Shown here piece by piece: positions 36,774-45,742 of a DNA stretch of 64,000 nt; within the stretch, counting starts at the first letter, position 1, and each line of letters starts with the position of its first letter. The DNA is from Sphingobacteriales bacterium. GTDB taxonomy: Bacteria > Bacteroidota > Bacteroidia > Chitinophagales > UBA2359. The position numbers were made by a program, and so were the translations under genes. The DNA is taken from the NCBI GenBank assembly GCA_016700115.1, contig CP064999.1, positions 2,356,001 through 2,420,000 of the forward strand. The letters run 5' to 3'. Under the pieces are notes generated by a model. The model ran no database searches. It was not told the origin of the DNA and saw only the letters and a list, made by a program, of their open reading frames with translations.

Positions 36774-37652
36774 TTAGGACCTTTCACTTACTAAGGTGCC
36801 AATTTTTTCACCGTGAATAATTTTTCGCAGGTTTCCTACTTTATTCATGTCAAAGATAATGACCGGCAGTTCGTTTTCTCGGCATAAGGCAAAAGCAGTC
36901 ATATCCATCACATTGAGTTCCTTGGTCAGCACTTCGTTAAAAGTAACGGTATCGTATTTAATGGCGGTATGATCTTTTTCAGGGTCGGCGGTATAAACTC
37001 CATCAACCCTTGTTGCTTTTAACAAAACATCAGCATCTATTTCCACGGCTCTTAATGAAGCTGCGGTATCGGTGGTAAAAAAAGGATGTCCGGTTCCTGC
37101 CGAAAAAATAACTACTCTTCCTTTTTCGAGGTGCCGGATAGCCCTTCTTCGAATGTAGGGTTCACAAATTTTAGGCATCTCAATGGCTGAGGTCAAACGG
37201 GTGAATAACCCAATTTTTTCGAGGGAACTTTGAAGGGCGATCCCATTCATAACCGTAGCCAACATGCCCATATAGTCGCCCGATGCACGATCTATGCCCA
37301 TGTGTGAAGCATCCATTCCTCTAAAAATATTACCGCCGCCAATGACGATGGCCAATTCAATTCCGTCTATTTTTACAATTTCCTTGATTTGATAGGCATA
37401 TTCCATCATCCGCTCAGGGTCAATGCCATATTCCTGATTGCCCATCAGCGCTTCTCCGCTTAGTTTGAGCAGAACCCTTTTAAATTTAGGATGCTGTTTT
37501 TCTCCTTTTCCAATACCAACTCCTTCGACTTCATATCCATAGTTGCCATTGGAGGAATCTAAATTAAATGAAATTCCGGAAGAGTGGGGGAGCGGAAGTT
37601 TCGGACTACTGTTAGGCATCGAACTGTTTTTAAAGTTTTTTCTATTCATCAC
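36774..37652 (-). CDS. pyrH: UMP kinase with N-terminal extension
   Basis: UMP kinase phosphorylates UMP to UDP. The conserved body begins at about residue 57 (FKRVLLKLSGEALMG), and GGGNIFRG and FFTTDTAASLRAVEI are intact. The frame starts about 56 residues earlier with a low-complexity stretch rich in Ser/Asn/Pro (MMNRKNFKNSSMPNSSPKL). No ATG/GTG/TTG lies between that region and the kinase body (the last possible Met is residue 12), so the extension seems to be translated. Family proteins have about 235-245 residues; here 292. It ends the rplM-rpsI-rpsB-tsf-pyrH block. Confidence 0.9.
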   Translation of the reverse strand: MMNRKNFKNSSMPNSSPKLPLPHSSGISFNLDSSNGNYGYEVEGVGIGKGEKQHPKFKRVLLKLSGEALMGNQEYGIDPERMMEYAYQIKEIVKIDGIELAIVIGGGNIFRGMDASHMGIDRASGDYMGMLATVMNGIALQSSLEKIGLFTRLTSAIEMPKICEPYIRRRAIRHLEKGRVVIFSAGTGHPFFTTDTAASLRAVEIDADVLLKATRVDGVYTADPEKDHTAIKYDTVTFNEVLTKELNVMDMTAFALCRENELPVIIFDMNKVGNLRKIIHGEKIGTLVSERS

Positions 37653-37680
37653 CTCAATTTTGTGAAAGTTACAAACAAAA

Positions 37681-37710
37681 AAAAAGAGAATAGTTACCTA
37701 CTCTCTTTTT
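37681..37710 (-). terminator. Intrinsic terminator between tsf and pyrH
   Basis: A 13-bp stem (37681-37693 and 37698-37710, one mismatch) with a four-base loop and T run lies eight bases past the tsf stop and upstream of pyrH. It may end most rpsB-tsf transcripts and set a lower pyrH level. Confidence 0.75.
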
Positions 37711-37717
37711 TGTTAAA

Positions 37718-38563
37718 TTATTTGCCTATTGCAACGCGTTTGAAATCTGTAACTACCAAATCTTTATCAATAGATTTAACGTAGTCTCTGACAGATTTGT
37801 CATTGTCTTTTACAAATTGTTGATTTAACAGGGTGTTTTCTTTAAAATACTTTTTAAGCTTTCCTTGCGAAATTTTATCAACCATGTTTTCCGGTTTACC
37901 TTCAGCAAGTGCTTGTTCCCTTCCTATTTCCAATTCTTTGTCAATAATGTTTTGCGGCACGCTGTCTTCATCAAGGGCGATGGGTTTCATTGCAGCGACT
38001 TGCATGGCGACATCTTTACCGGCCTCTTCAATGCTTGTGTTTTTGGCTTTGTTGACAGCGACCAATACACCGATGCGGTTTCCGGCATGAATATAGGCAA
38101 TTACTCCGGGAGCTTCGATGGTGTTAAACTGGGATATTTCGATTTTCTCACCAATTTTTCCGATTTGCTCACTCAGTTTATCCGCAACAGTCATGCCATC
38201 CATATTTAATTCAAGCAAGGCATCCAAATCGGAGGGCATATTTTCTAAAGCAACGTCAGCTACTCTATGAGCGAAGGCCACAAAGTCTTCATTTTTTGCA
38301 ACAAAGTCAGTTTCACAACCTACCACCAAAGCAATTCCTTTGGTGCCTTGAGCATTTGTTTTAGCTATAGCCGCGCCTTCGGTTGCGGTTCTGTCGGCAC
38401 GGTTTGCGGCCACTTTTTGTCCTTTTTTGCGAAGATACTCGATGGCAGCCTCAAAATCGCCGTTAGCCTCAACTAAGGCTTTTTTGCAATCCATCATACC
38501 GGCACCGGTAATTTGCCTGAGTTCATTAACTTCTTTGGCAGTTATTTTAAAAGAAGAATCCAT
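37718..38563 (-). CDS. tsf: Translation elongation factor Ts
   Basis: EF-Ts exchanges GDP for GTP on EF-Tu. The 281-residue chain has the N-terminal UBA-like signature VNELRQITGAGMMDCKKALVEANGD and the core ETDFVAKNEDF in the family position. Length is normal. It sits 119 bases downstream of rpsB, the usual order. Confidence 0.97.
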   Translation of the reverse strand: MDSSFKITAKEVNELRQITGAGMMDCKKALVEANGDFEAAIEYLRKKGQKVAANRADRTATEGAAIAKTNAQGTKGIALVVGCETDFVAKNEDFVAFAHRVADVALENMPSDLDALLELNMDGMTVADKLSEQIGKIGEKIEISQFNTIEAPGVIAYIHAGNRIGVLVAVNKAKNTSIEEAGKDVAMQVAAMKPIALDEDSVPQNIIDKELEIGREQALAEGKPENMVDKISQGKLKKYFKENTLLNQQFVKDNDKSVRDYVKSIDKDLVVTDFKRVAIGK

Positions 38564-38682
38564 TTTTAGTTTCAGTTTATAGTTATGTTATTAACAAAAT
38601 TTGAACAGCAGATATGCTTTTTTAAAACTGCATACTATTATATGCAACTTTATAATAAAGAACATTCGAGCGGGCAGTAAGT

Positions 38683-39525
38683 TTAGCTATCCGAACCTCC
38701 ACCCGAACCGGGTTTGCGTTTTCTGCTGCGCAGGTTTCTGCGGCGTTGTTCCTGATCTTTATCAGAACCGGCTTCGCTCACATTGCTGCTGCGGCTCTCT
38801 TCGTTGGAAGAATCTGAGTAATCTGTTTCCTGTTTGTCTTTTTGACGCTCTGCCAAACCTTCCTTGATGGTATTAATCAGGTAATTGGTGATAATACCGA
38901 CTGATTTTGACGCATCGTCGTTTGCAGGGATTGCAAAATCAACAGAAGTGGGGTCTGAGTTGGTATCTACAATAGCAAAAGTTGCAATACCTAAGCGTTT
39001 AGCTTCTGCAAGAGCAATATGTTCGTGAGTAATGTCAACAATAAACAAGGCAGAAGGAGCGCGTGACATATCTTCTACTCCGCCGAGGATTCGGTCTAAT
39101 TTGTCGCGTTCCCGGCCAAGCATCAGGCGCTCTTTTTTAGTCAGCGCAGTTGCTTTTTCGGAAAGCATTTTTTCAATAGTTTGTTTTTTCTTGATAGACT
39201 TGCGAATTGTGGTAAAATTGGTAAGCATACCACCCAACCAACGTTCGGTTACGTGGGGCATTCCCACCTCTTCTGCTGCTTTGGCTACCAGATCTTTTGC
39301 CTGTTTTTTAGTAGCAACAAATAATATTTTTTTACCACTTCGTGCTATCTTGCGCATGGCGTTAGCTGCACGTACCAGCCCTTCGTTGGTTTTGTTTAAG
39401 TCAATAATATGGATACCCTTGCGCTCCATAAAGATATAGGGTAGCATTTTAGGATTCCACTTTTTGCGCAAATGTCCGAAATGTACACCTGCATCTAACA
39501 TTTCCTGTTGGGAAAGACCACTCAT
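38683..39525 (-). CDS. rpsB: 30S ribosomal protein S2
   Basis: A 280-residue S2 protein beginning MSGLSQQEMLDAGVHFGHLRKKWNPKM. Motifs ERWLGGMLTNFTTIRKSI, FIVDITHEHIALAEAKRLG and TNSDPTSVDFAIPANDDA are intact. The last 50 residues form a Ser/Arg/Lys-rich tail, longer than in E. coli and typical of Bacteroidota. It is followed by tsf and preceded by rpsI. Confidence 0.98.
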   Translation of the reverse strand: MSGLSQQEMLDAGVHFGHLRKKWNPKMLPYIFMERKGIHIIDLNKTNEGLVRAANAMRKIARSGKKILFVATKKQAKDLVAKAAEEVGMPHVTERWLGGMLTNFTTIRKSIKKKQTIEKMLSEKATALTKKERLMLGRERDKLDRILGGVEDMSRAPSALFIVDITHEHIALAEAKRLGIATFAIVDTNSDPTSVDFAIPANDDASKSVGIITNYLINTIKEGLAERQKDKQETDYSDSSNEESRSSNVSEAGSDKDQEQRRRNLRSRKRKPGSGGGSDS

Positions 39526-39601
39526 TATGTTGATTTTAAAATTTTCGGTGATGAACTGATTTTGAACTAAAATACTAAGTAAACCGGCTAAACAGATAGT
39601 C

Positions 39602-39988
39602 TTAACGTTTGCTGAACTGTGTTCGGCGGCGTGCTTTGCGCAACCCCGGTTTTTTACGCTCTACCTCGCGGGCATCCCGGGTCAGCATAAACTGGTCTTT
39701 CAGAGGTTTTCTGAATTCTTCATTGTCTTCGACCAATGCACGGGCTATTCCAAGACGAAGGGCTTCGGCCTGACCTTTTACCCCGCCACCTTTTAGGTTT
39801 ACCTTAATATCGTATTTGCCTTCGGTTCCCGTAATTCTGAAAGGTTGTAAAATGCTGTCGAACAAATGCGATACGGTAAAATATGCAGAGATGTCTTTGC
39901 CGTTAACCGTAATTTTCCCGCTTCCTTCTTTTAGAAACACACGCGCTACTGCGGTTTTTCTTCTGCCTAATTCCTTTATTTGTTGCAT
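39602..39988 (-). CDS. rpsI: 30S ribosomal protein S9
   Basis: A 128-residue S9 with the family start LGRRKTAVARVFLKEGSGK and the basic end KKPGLRKARRRTQFSKR that reaches the P-site tRNA. It begins six bases after the rplM stop, so the two are surely co-transcribed. Confidence 0.98.
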   Translation of the reverse strand: MQQIKELGRRKTAVARVFLKEGSGKITVNGKDISAYFTVSHLFDSILQPFRITGTEGKYDIKVNLKGGGVKGQAEALRLGIARALVEDNEEFRKPLKDQFMLTRDAREVERKKPGLRKARRRTQFSKR

Positions 39989-39993
39989 AAATG

Positions 39994-40437
39994 TTATAGT
40001 TCAAGTTTTTTGGGCTGTTGAGCCTTGTGCGGATGCTCGGAGCCGGTGTAAACAAATAGTTTTTTATAAACTGCACGTCCTAAGCGGTTTTTGGGCAACA
40101 TACCTTTTACCGCTTTTTCGATGATGCGCTCCGGAAATTTTTCCATCAATTCGGCCGGCGTGGTAAAACGCTGTCCGCCCGGATATCCTGTATGACGGAC
40201 ATATACTTTGTCATTCATTTTGTTGCCGGTAAACCGCACTTTCTCTGCATTGATGACAATGACATAATCGCCGCAATCCATATTCGGACTGTACCAAACC
40301 TTGTTCTTGCCGCGCAAAATGTGTGAAATATGAGTAGCCATTCTTCCTACTACCATATTTTGCGCATCAATTACGTACCAATCGCGGGTTATGTCTTTTT
40401 CCTTAACCGATTGGGTTTTATAACTTAATGTATCCAC
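39994..40437 (-). CDS. rplM: 50S ribosomal protein L13
   Basis: A 147-residue L13 with WYVIDAQNMVVGRMATHISHILRGK, NMDCGDYVIVINAEKV and GMLPKNRLGRAVYKKL. First gene of the ribosomal block; its start is a clean ATG with a 370-base upstream region that must hold the main promoter. Confidence 0.98.
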   Translation of the reverse strand: MDTLSYKTQSVKEKDITRDWYVIDAQNMVVGRMATHISHILRGKNKVWYSPNMDCGDYVIVINAEKVRFTGNKMNDKVYVRHTGYPGGQRFTTPAELMEKFPERIIEKAVKGMLPKNRLGRAVYKKLFVYTGSEHPHKAQQPKKLEL

Positions 40438-40807
40438 AATTCAACTTTTTTCTTATTGTTTTTAAATTTCAGCCCGCAAATATACGGCGATTGATTTGAT
40501 TTTGATGCCTGCTACTAAAAAAATATTGTGTAAAACAACATAACTCATTGATTATCAGGCAAAAAAAGTTTTCCAAGACTTCCTGATATGGAAATTGAAT
40601 TAAAGTTATGAGTTTAATTTTATTGCTACCCTAACCGCTATTGTTGAATGGTTGAACACGATAACATAGCGTAAGGTTGGAATTAATTTTTCAACTATAA
40701 GCAAAGCCCCCTTAACGATCAATAATTTTGGAATGAGGAATAATAAGGAGTAACCGGCAAGTTTATCTTCGCTCACTAACCATTAACAACGAACCTTAAA
40801 CCTGTTG
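40438..40807. other. Intergenic region upstream of rplM
   Basis: Contains the promoter region of the ribosomal block (minus strand) and the 3' flank of the TamL-like gene. No ORF, array or clear hairpin is visible. Confidence 0.5.
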
Positions 40808-43219
40808 TCAGAACGGATAGCCGATTGCCAGATTGAGGTTCATATTGTTGATCAGCCATTTTTTTTCAAATGTATTTTCTATTACCCAACGATCGCCCTT
40901 TGGTAAGGAGGGGTTGCGCAAAGGAATACCCAAATCGAACCGCATGACAAAGAAACTGAAATCTAACCGGAGACCTAAACCGGTACCTATTGCAATTTCG
41001 TTGAAGATTGAGTTAGCTTTAAATTGCCCTCCCGGACGGGTATATACCGGACTTCCGGTGTCGGGGTCGGTTCCCGATTTTTCTTCTCTTAATGTCCAGA
41101 TATTCCCTAAATCAGCAAATACAGCACCTTTTAACATGGAGATTATCGGGAAACGCCATTCCGCATTGGCTTCCAACTTAATGTCTCCGGTACGGTCAAA
41201 CTCATCAATGATGATGCTGTCGGGCACGGCAAACGAGCCGAAAGAGCCCGGTCCGATGCTTCTTATTCTGAATGCACGGATGCTGTTGGGGCCTCCCACA
41301 AAGTATTGTTTGATGTATGGCAATACGCCGGAGTTTCCATAAGGCACTCCGATAGCCGCATTGATTCTTGTTACCAAAGTTTGATCGCGGGGTAAAATCG
41401 TATAATGCCTGAAATCTCCTTCAATGCGGGCATACTGTGCATACGAACTTCCAAGAATGTTCAGTTTTTTGTCTCGTTCTGCAATTCCGGTAACTTTTAA
41501 AATCTGATCTACGGCAAAAAAAGTGTTTCCGGCGATATCTATTGAGGTTCGCATGAAAACAAAATTCCGGTGTTGTGAGAGGTTTTGGGTATTATATATA
41601 TAGGTATAGTTTGCTCCCGGAATGATTTGTTCTTCAAAACTTCGTCTTAAAAACGGGTTTTGGCTGAGTTGTTGTTCAAATGCCGGTGCCCTGTCCTGAA
41701 GACTGAGCAAACTCACCGAAATCGGGTTTAGCAAATGTCTTTTACGGTTGTTTTCGTTCCAGTCGTATCCAAAGTTAATATTGAATGAATTGAGGGTGTA
41801 AAAATTAAATCTCCGGAGATAATTAGCACTCAGTCTGAAATTAGATTTGGGCAGAAAATAGCGCGATTGATTGCTGAGTTTAAATGGAACGATGAACTTG
41901 GGCAACGAAAGTTGTAACTCTCCGCTGATGTTCAGTGTGTTAATCAGAACATTGTTGGCTGCATTGTCGTTATTGCGCTGCGGGTTTAATTCTAACCCGC
42001 CAAACAGGTTAAAACTAAACGCTTCAGCACCTCCAAACAAGTTTTTATTGCGATAACTGACCGAGGCTGCCGTTCCCAACAGGGTGCTGGTTGCTGCACC
42101 TAAAGCACTTTGCTGTGCGCGGTTGTTAATTTCTACTTCGCCCGATATACTCATGCGTTTGGCCGGTGTTAATAAGATACGGCAGTCTAACCGGGGGTCA
42201 ATTCCGGTACTGTCAACTTTATCGAATTTGACGTTGACAAATTTATAGACCCCTAATCCCAACAAGTGGTTCAGACTAAATTCCCATTCTTTTTGAGAAT
42301 ATAACCGGCCTTGTTTAATCAATAACAAAGAACTAAGGGTATTAGGATTAAATTTTACTCCGGATGATATAAAATTGACATTATTGACCACAAGAGTATC
42401 GGTGTATTTTCCGGGGGATTTGCCCACTTCGTAGTCAGGGTAAACATAAACCTTGTTGATGGTATAGGATTTGTAACTGCCTTCAATCTCCGATGGTTTT
42501 TTCAGTTTCAGATAAACATCCAAATTGCGATTGCCCAGACTACTGTCTAATTCAAAGGTCAGGTTTTTGGAAATAAAGTCAAAATATCCTTTGCACCGAA
42601 GTTCGTAAGTTATCCGGTTCACCTCTTCCTGAAGGTGGTCAACATTAAAATCCTGACCGGATTGTATAACTGATTTCTCCTGCATTTTGTGAACCAAAGA
42701 TTGCAAGATGCCGGCGGTGTCAGGGGGATAATAAACCTCCCTAATGATATAAGGGCTGATTGCGCTGATATTATAGGTAACCTTAGTACGGTGGTTTTTT
42801 TCTTTGGTCGAATATTTCACCACGTTGTTAAAATAGCCGTGGTTAAACATATACTGTTGCATGTTCCGGCGGGTACGGTCCAACATAGCAGTATCGGTCA
42901 ATACCGGTGCTTCGCCTATTTTTTCGTGAAGCCAGGTTATAAAACTGCTTTTTTTGTTTAAAGTACGGTTATAGACCGACAGCTTAAATCGCGCAATCCC
43001 CAACATTTTTTTATTTGGTTTTGGACGTGCTAATGCCAGAATGTCTTTGTTGACCGTATATTTATCTTCTATTTTAGTGTTGGGATGAATGTTGATGATT
43101 GTTGCCGTATGCAGGCTCTTACCCTGAGGCAGGTATTTTAAATTGCTGCAGGCGTTCAGAACGCAAGCTAAAGCAAGTAGGGTAGCCGGAAATAGGTAAT
43201 GCAATTTTCTATGAAACAT
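40808..43219 (-). CDS. TamL-like outer-membrane assembly lipoprotein
   Basis: An 803-residue protein with lipoprotein signal (VLNACS), POTRA-like segments (about residues 60-330) and a C-terminal Omp85/D15 barrel. Typical barrel text is GGPNSIRAFRIRSIGPGSFG, ANAEWRFPIISMLKGAVFADLGNIW and FVMRFDLGIPLRNPS. Bacteroidota TamL replaces TamA, working with TamB in outer-membrane assembly. The N-terminal NLKYLPQGKSL is a good TamL mark. It is transcribed on its own. Confidence 0.88.
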   Translation of the reverse strand: MFHRKLHYLFPATLLALACVLNACSNLKYLPQGKSLHTATIINIHPNTKIEDKYTVNKDILALARPKPNKKMLGIARFKLSVYNRTLNKKSSFITWLHEKIGEAPVLTDTAMLDRTRRNMQQYMFNHGYFNNVVKYSTKEKNHRTKVTYNISAISPYIIREVYYPPDTAGILQSLVHKMQEKSVIQSGQDFNVDHLQEEVNRITYELRCKGYFDFISKNLTFELDSSLGNRNLDVYLKLKKPSEIEGSYKSYTINKVYVYPDYEVGKSPGKYTDTLVVNNVNFISSGVKFNPNTLSSLLLIKQGRLYSQKEWEFSLNHLLGLGVYKFVNVKFDKVDSTGIDPRLDCRILLTPAKRMSISGEVEINNRAQQSALGAATSTLLGTAASVSYRNKNLFGGAEAFSFNLFGGLELNPQRNNDNAANNVLINTLNISGELQLSLPKFIVPFKLSNQSRYFLPKSNFRLSANYLRRFNFYTLNSFNINFGYDWNENNRKRHLLNPISVSLLSLQDRAPAFEQQLSQNPFLRRSFEEQIIPGANYTYIYNTQNLSQHRNFVFMRTSIDIAGNTFFAVDQILKVTGIAERDKKLNILGSSYAQYARIEGDFRHYTILPRDQTLVTRINAAIGVPYGNSGVLPYIKQYFVGGPNSIRAFRIRSIGPGSFGSFAVPDSIIIDEFDRTGDIKLEANAEWRFPIISMLKGAVFADLGNIWTLREEKSGTDPDTGSPVYTRPGGQFKANSIFNEIAIGTGLGLRLDFSFFVMRFDLGIPLRNPSLPKGDRWVIENTFEKKWLINNMNLNLAIGYPF

Positions 43220-43372
43220 TGACCACTGTTCGAATTGTGATTAGGAGAAACAGCGTTTAATTTTACCTGAATTAAATACTTTTGTACCGTATTTTTTAAG
43301 TTCCGGTTTTTTCAATAGCAAAGTTACACATTTAGGGGTAGCTTCATCTATTCATGTAATTAGCAGGTCAGT

Positions 43373-44131
43373 ATGCTGTCAAACCAACAGGTTAAATTTA
43401 TAAACGCCTTGTCTGTAAAAAAATACCGGCAAAAATACGGCCGTTTTATTGCCGAAGGCGAAAAAATCGTTTCTGAATTGCTTAAATCAGGATATCCGGT
43501 TGACGCAATTTATGCCTTACCCGATTGGTTAGAACAGCACCGGCAGATGCTAAAACACAACATTTCAAAATTTATTGTTCAGGAAGTAACCGAGGCCGAA
43601 CTTAAAAAAATTTCGCAATTAGATAGCCCAAACAAAGTGATTGCTGTCTGCCCAATTCCGGAAACTGAACCGCAGAAAGAGGTTGTTGAACAGCAGGTAT
43701 GTCTGGTTTTGGACGAAATAAAAGACCCGGGCAATCTCGGTACTATTGTCCGTACTGCCGATTGGTTTGGATTACCTTATATTTTTTGTTCTCCTTCGTG
43801 TGTAGATTTGTACAATCCCAAGACCATTCAGGCAACGATGGGGTCATTTTTAAGGGTAAAGGTTTTTTACCAACCTCTTTCATTGCTATTTACCCAATTT
43901 TCAGATATCGCAGTTTACGGTGCTATGCTGAATGGGCAAAACATATTCGATGCCCAGTGCAAACCTCCCGCTTTTGTTGTTATCGGCAACGAAGCACGAG
44001 GTATTTCTGACGAGGTGTTACCATTTATACAACACTCCATTACCATCCCCAAGTTTGGAAATGCCGAGTCGCTTAACGCAGCGGTGGCAACCGGTATTAT
44101 TTGCGCATGGTGTTGTCTTTGCCCGCAGTAA
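43373..44131 (+). CDS. TrmH/SpoU-family RNA 2'-O-methyltransferase
   Basis: A 252-residue SPOUT methyltransferase. The trefoil-knot motifs are complete: LDEIKDPGNLGTIVRTADWFG, VIGNEARGISDEV and ESLNAAVATGIICAW. The N-terminal part (KKYRQKYGRFIAEGEKIV) is the RNA-binding SpoU_sub_bind domain. It methylates ribose in rRNA or tRNA, target unknown. It is divergent from the TamL-like gene. Confidence 0.92.
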   Translation: MLSNQQVKFINALSVKKYRQKYGRFIAEGEKIVSELLKSGYPVDAIYALPDWLEQHRQMLKHNISKFIVQEVTEAELKKISQLDSPNKVIAVCPIPETEPQKEVVEQQVCLVLDEIKDPGNLGTIVRTADWFGLPYIFCSPSCVDLYNPKTIQATMGSFLRVKVFYQPLSLLFTQFSDIAVYGAMLNGQNIFDAQCKPPAFVVIGNEARGISDEVLPFIQHSITIPKFGNAESLNAAVATGIICAWCCLCPQ

Positions 44132-44261
44132 CCAAAGTCTTTTTTGTTCAACCCCGTAAAAATGAAAGATTCGTTTTTGGTTGGGGATATTCGCTCGCTT
44201 TCAATTCATTAGGCACAAATCATGGATACTTGAAAACACCTTAAAAGTTGCTTTTTTATCT

Positions 44262-44269
44262 TATTTTTG
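44262..44269 (+). promoter_or_regulatory. Probable -7 promoter element of the DGR target gene
   Basis: TATTTTTG matches TAnnTTTG and lies 28 bases before the target gene's ATG. No clear -33 TTG is found at the standard spacing. Confidence 0.4.
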
Positions 44270-44297
44270 CCGGTAAACATCCTAAACCGTTGCATAC

Positions 44298-45031
44298 ATG
44301 CCTTACCTGATACAAACCTTGCCCGGCAACCTTAGTTTTCGCCTTGTTTTGGTAAAAGGCGGCCAATTTGACATGGGCAGCAACTTATTTGAACAGAGCC
44401 AACCCATACACCCCGTAACCGTGCCCGATTTTTATATGGCAGAGTTTGTCGTTACGCAGGCTGTTTATGAAGCGATTGTCGGTAAAAACCCAAGTCGCTT
44501 TAAAGGCCCGCAACGGCCGTTAGAAAGCGTGAGTTGGCACGATGCACAGGCATTTATAACCTTACTGAACAAGCAATACAAACCCCGGCCGTTTGAACAA
44601 AACGCGCTGCCCCTGCCAAAGGCCGCTATGCCTTGCCTACCGAAGCACAGTGGGAATATGCCGCCCGAGGCGGACAGCTAAGGGGGGAATATAATTATGC
44701 CGGCAGCAACAAACTGAAAGAAGTGGGCTGGTATGACCAAAATAGCCACAGCGAAACCAAAGATGTAGGATTGAAAATACCCAACGAACTGGGTTTGTAT
44801 GATATGAGTGGAAATGTTTGGGAATGGTGCGCAGACAATTGGCATACCGATTATAAGGGTGCGCCGCAAGACGGCTCAGCTTGGGAGGGCGGAGATTCTG
44901 CCTTTCGCGTTTTGCGCGGCGGCAGCTGGTTCAACCTCGCCGTTAGTTGCGCTGTTGCCTACCGCTTCAACAATCACCCCGATGGCGACTACAACAATAT
45001 CGGGTTTCGCTTGGTGTTCCTTTTAGTTTAG
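44298..45031 (+). pseudogene. DGR target: formylglycine-generating-enzyme-fold protein, frameshifted
   Basis: The first part, from the ATG at 44298, reads FRLVLVKGGQFDMGSN, HPVTVPDFYMAEFVVTQAVYEAIVG and PLESVSWHDAQAFITLLN, the usual start of FGE-sulfatase (SUMF1) fold proteins. A -1 shift at about 44618-44625 (CCAAAGG) is needed to read on into RYALPTEAQWEYAARGG, YDMSGNVWEWCADNW and RVLRGGSW to the stop at 45029-45031. Reconstructed, it has about 244 residues, no signal peptide and only one cysteine near the FGE active-site region, so it is probably a binding C-type-lectin-like scaffold and not an active oxidase. The C-terminal 43 residues are the DGR variable repeat. Either the target is dead, the shift is a sequencing error, or it is bypassed. 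Confidence 0.85.
44899..45026 (+). repeat. DGR variable repeat (VR)
   Basis: Aligned to the template repeat at 46752-46879 (offset 1853) it is the same length without gaps and differs at 13 positions: 44903, 44904, 44925, 44930, 44931, 44937, 44943, 44960, 44966, 44967, 44984, 44985 and 44990. The TR base is A at every one; the VR base is T at ten and G at three. The last 36 bases are identical. The changes alter nine residues (Asn to Phe, Ser, Tyr or Gly; His to Leu; Asp to Val). Confidence 0.97.
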
Positions 45032-45104
45032 CTGCGCAGAGTCCGGCTTATTACCTGTGAGCTAAAAAAAAAAGAGGATGAAAAGAAAAAAAAGAGGGAT
45101 AGCG

Positions 45105-45160
45105 GCATACAGGTGGCAAAGCAGCCATAGCGCTAAGCGGCTGCTTTGCTACCTGTATGC
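45105..45160. repeat. Long inverted repeat downstream of the VR
   Basis: Arms of 22 bases (45105-45126 and 45139-45160) pair with a single mismatch around a 12-base loop. It lies 78 bases after the VR end. In studied DGRs a hairpin or cruciform just downstream of the VR helps target recognition. It has no T run, so it is a poor terminator. Confidence 0.85.
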
Positions 45161-45205
45161 AAGCGAAAGTTTGGTAGAAATTGGCAGCCTGCAACCGCAA
45201 TGGGG

Positions 45206-45237
45206 TTTGGGGCAAAGCCCCAAAGAAATTTTTTTGA
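45206..45237 (+). terminator. Intrinsic terminator between DGR target and RT cassette
   Basis: An 8-bp perfect stem (TTTGGGGC at 45206-45213, loop AAA, GCCCCAAA at 45217-45224) is followed by GAAATTTTTTT. It would separate the target mRNA from the HRDC-RT-TR transcript, or pause it. Confidence 0.7.
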
Positions 45238-45256
45238 AAAACACATACATATATTT

Positions 45257-45742
45257 ATGCAAATTAGAGTTTTCACTGTACCGGCGATAGGCGGCGAGGC
45301 CGTAAACGAAGAGATGAATGTTTTTTTACGAAGCAGAAAAATTTTACAGGTTCGCGAGCAATTGGTATCGAATGAACAAGGTATCTTTTGGAGTTTTTGT
45401 GTCAAATACCTTAATCAGCACGACACTTCACCCGGAAACAATTCGGGACAAAAACCCGATTACAGCGAAATATTAGAACCGGCTGCTTTTGAACGTTTTA
45501 AAGAATTGCGCAAAATCAGGTTGAAAATTGCTAAAGACGAGGGCGTACCTGCCTACGCCGTGTTTACGGATGAAGAATTAGCCAATCTCTCCAAAATTGA
45601 ATTGCTCACTGCCGCAAACATGAAAAGTGTAAAAGGTATAGGCGATAAAAAAGCCGATAAATACGGGCCTGTTTTTTTAGCTGCGTTACCGACAGAAAAA
45701 CAAGAACAGCCCCTCAAAACTCCTAAAGATGAAAAGAGCTAA
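45257..45742 (+). CDS. HRDC-domain DGR accessory protein
   Basis: From the ATG at 45257 (MQIRVFTVPAIGGEAVNEEMN) the protein is 161 residues. The C-terminal half is an HRDC domain: FKELRKIRLKIAKDEGVPAY then VFTDEELANLSKIELLTAANM and SVKGIGDKKADKYGPVFL. HRDC domains in RecQ helicases and RNase D bind nucleic acid, and HRDC proteins are a known alternative accessory in some DGRs in place of Avd. The stop overlaps the RT start by 14 bases (ATGAAAAGAGCTAA), so the two are translationally coupled. No avd-like gene is present. Confidence 0.88.
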   Translation: MQIRVFTVPAIGGEAVNEEMNVFLRSRKILQVREQLVSNEQGIFWSFCVKYLNQHDTSPGNNSGQKPDYSEILEPAAFERFKELRKIRLKIAKDEGVPAYAVFTDEELANLSKIELLTAANMKSVKGIGDKKADKYGPVFLAALPTEKQEQPLKTPKDEKS

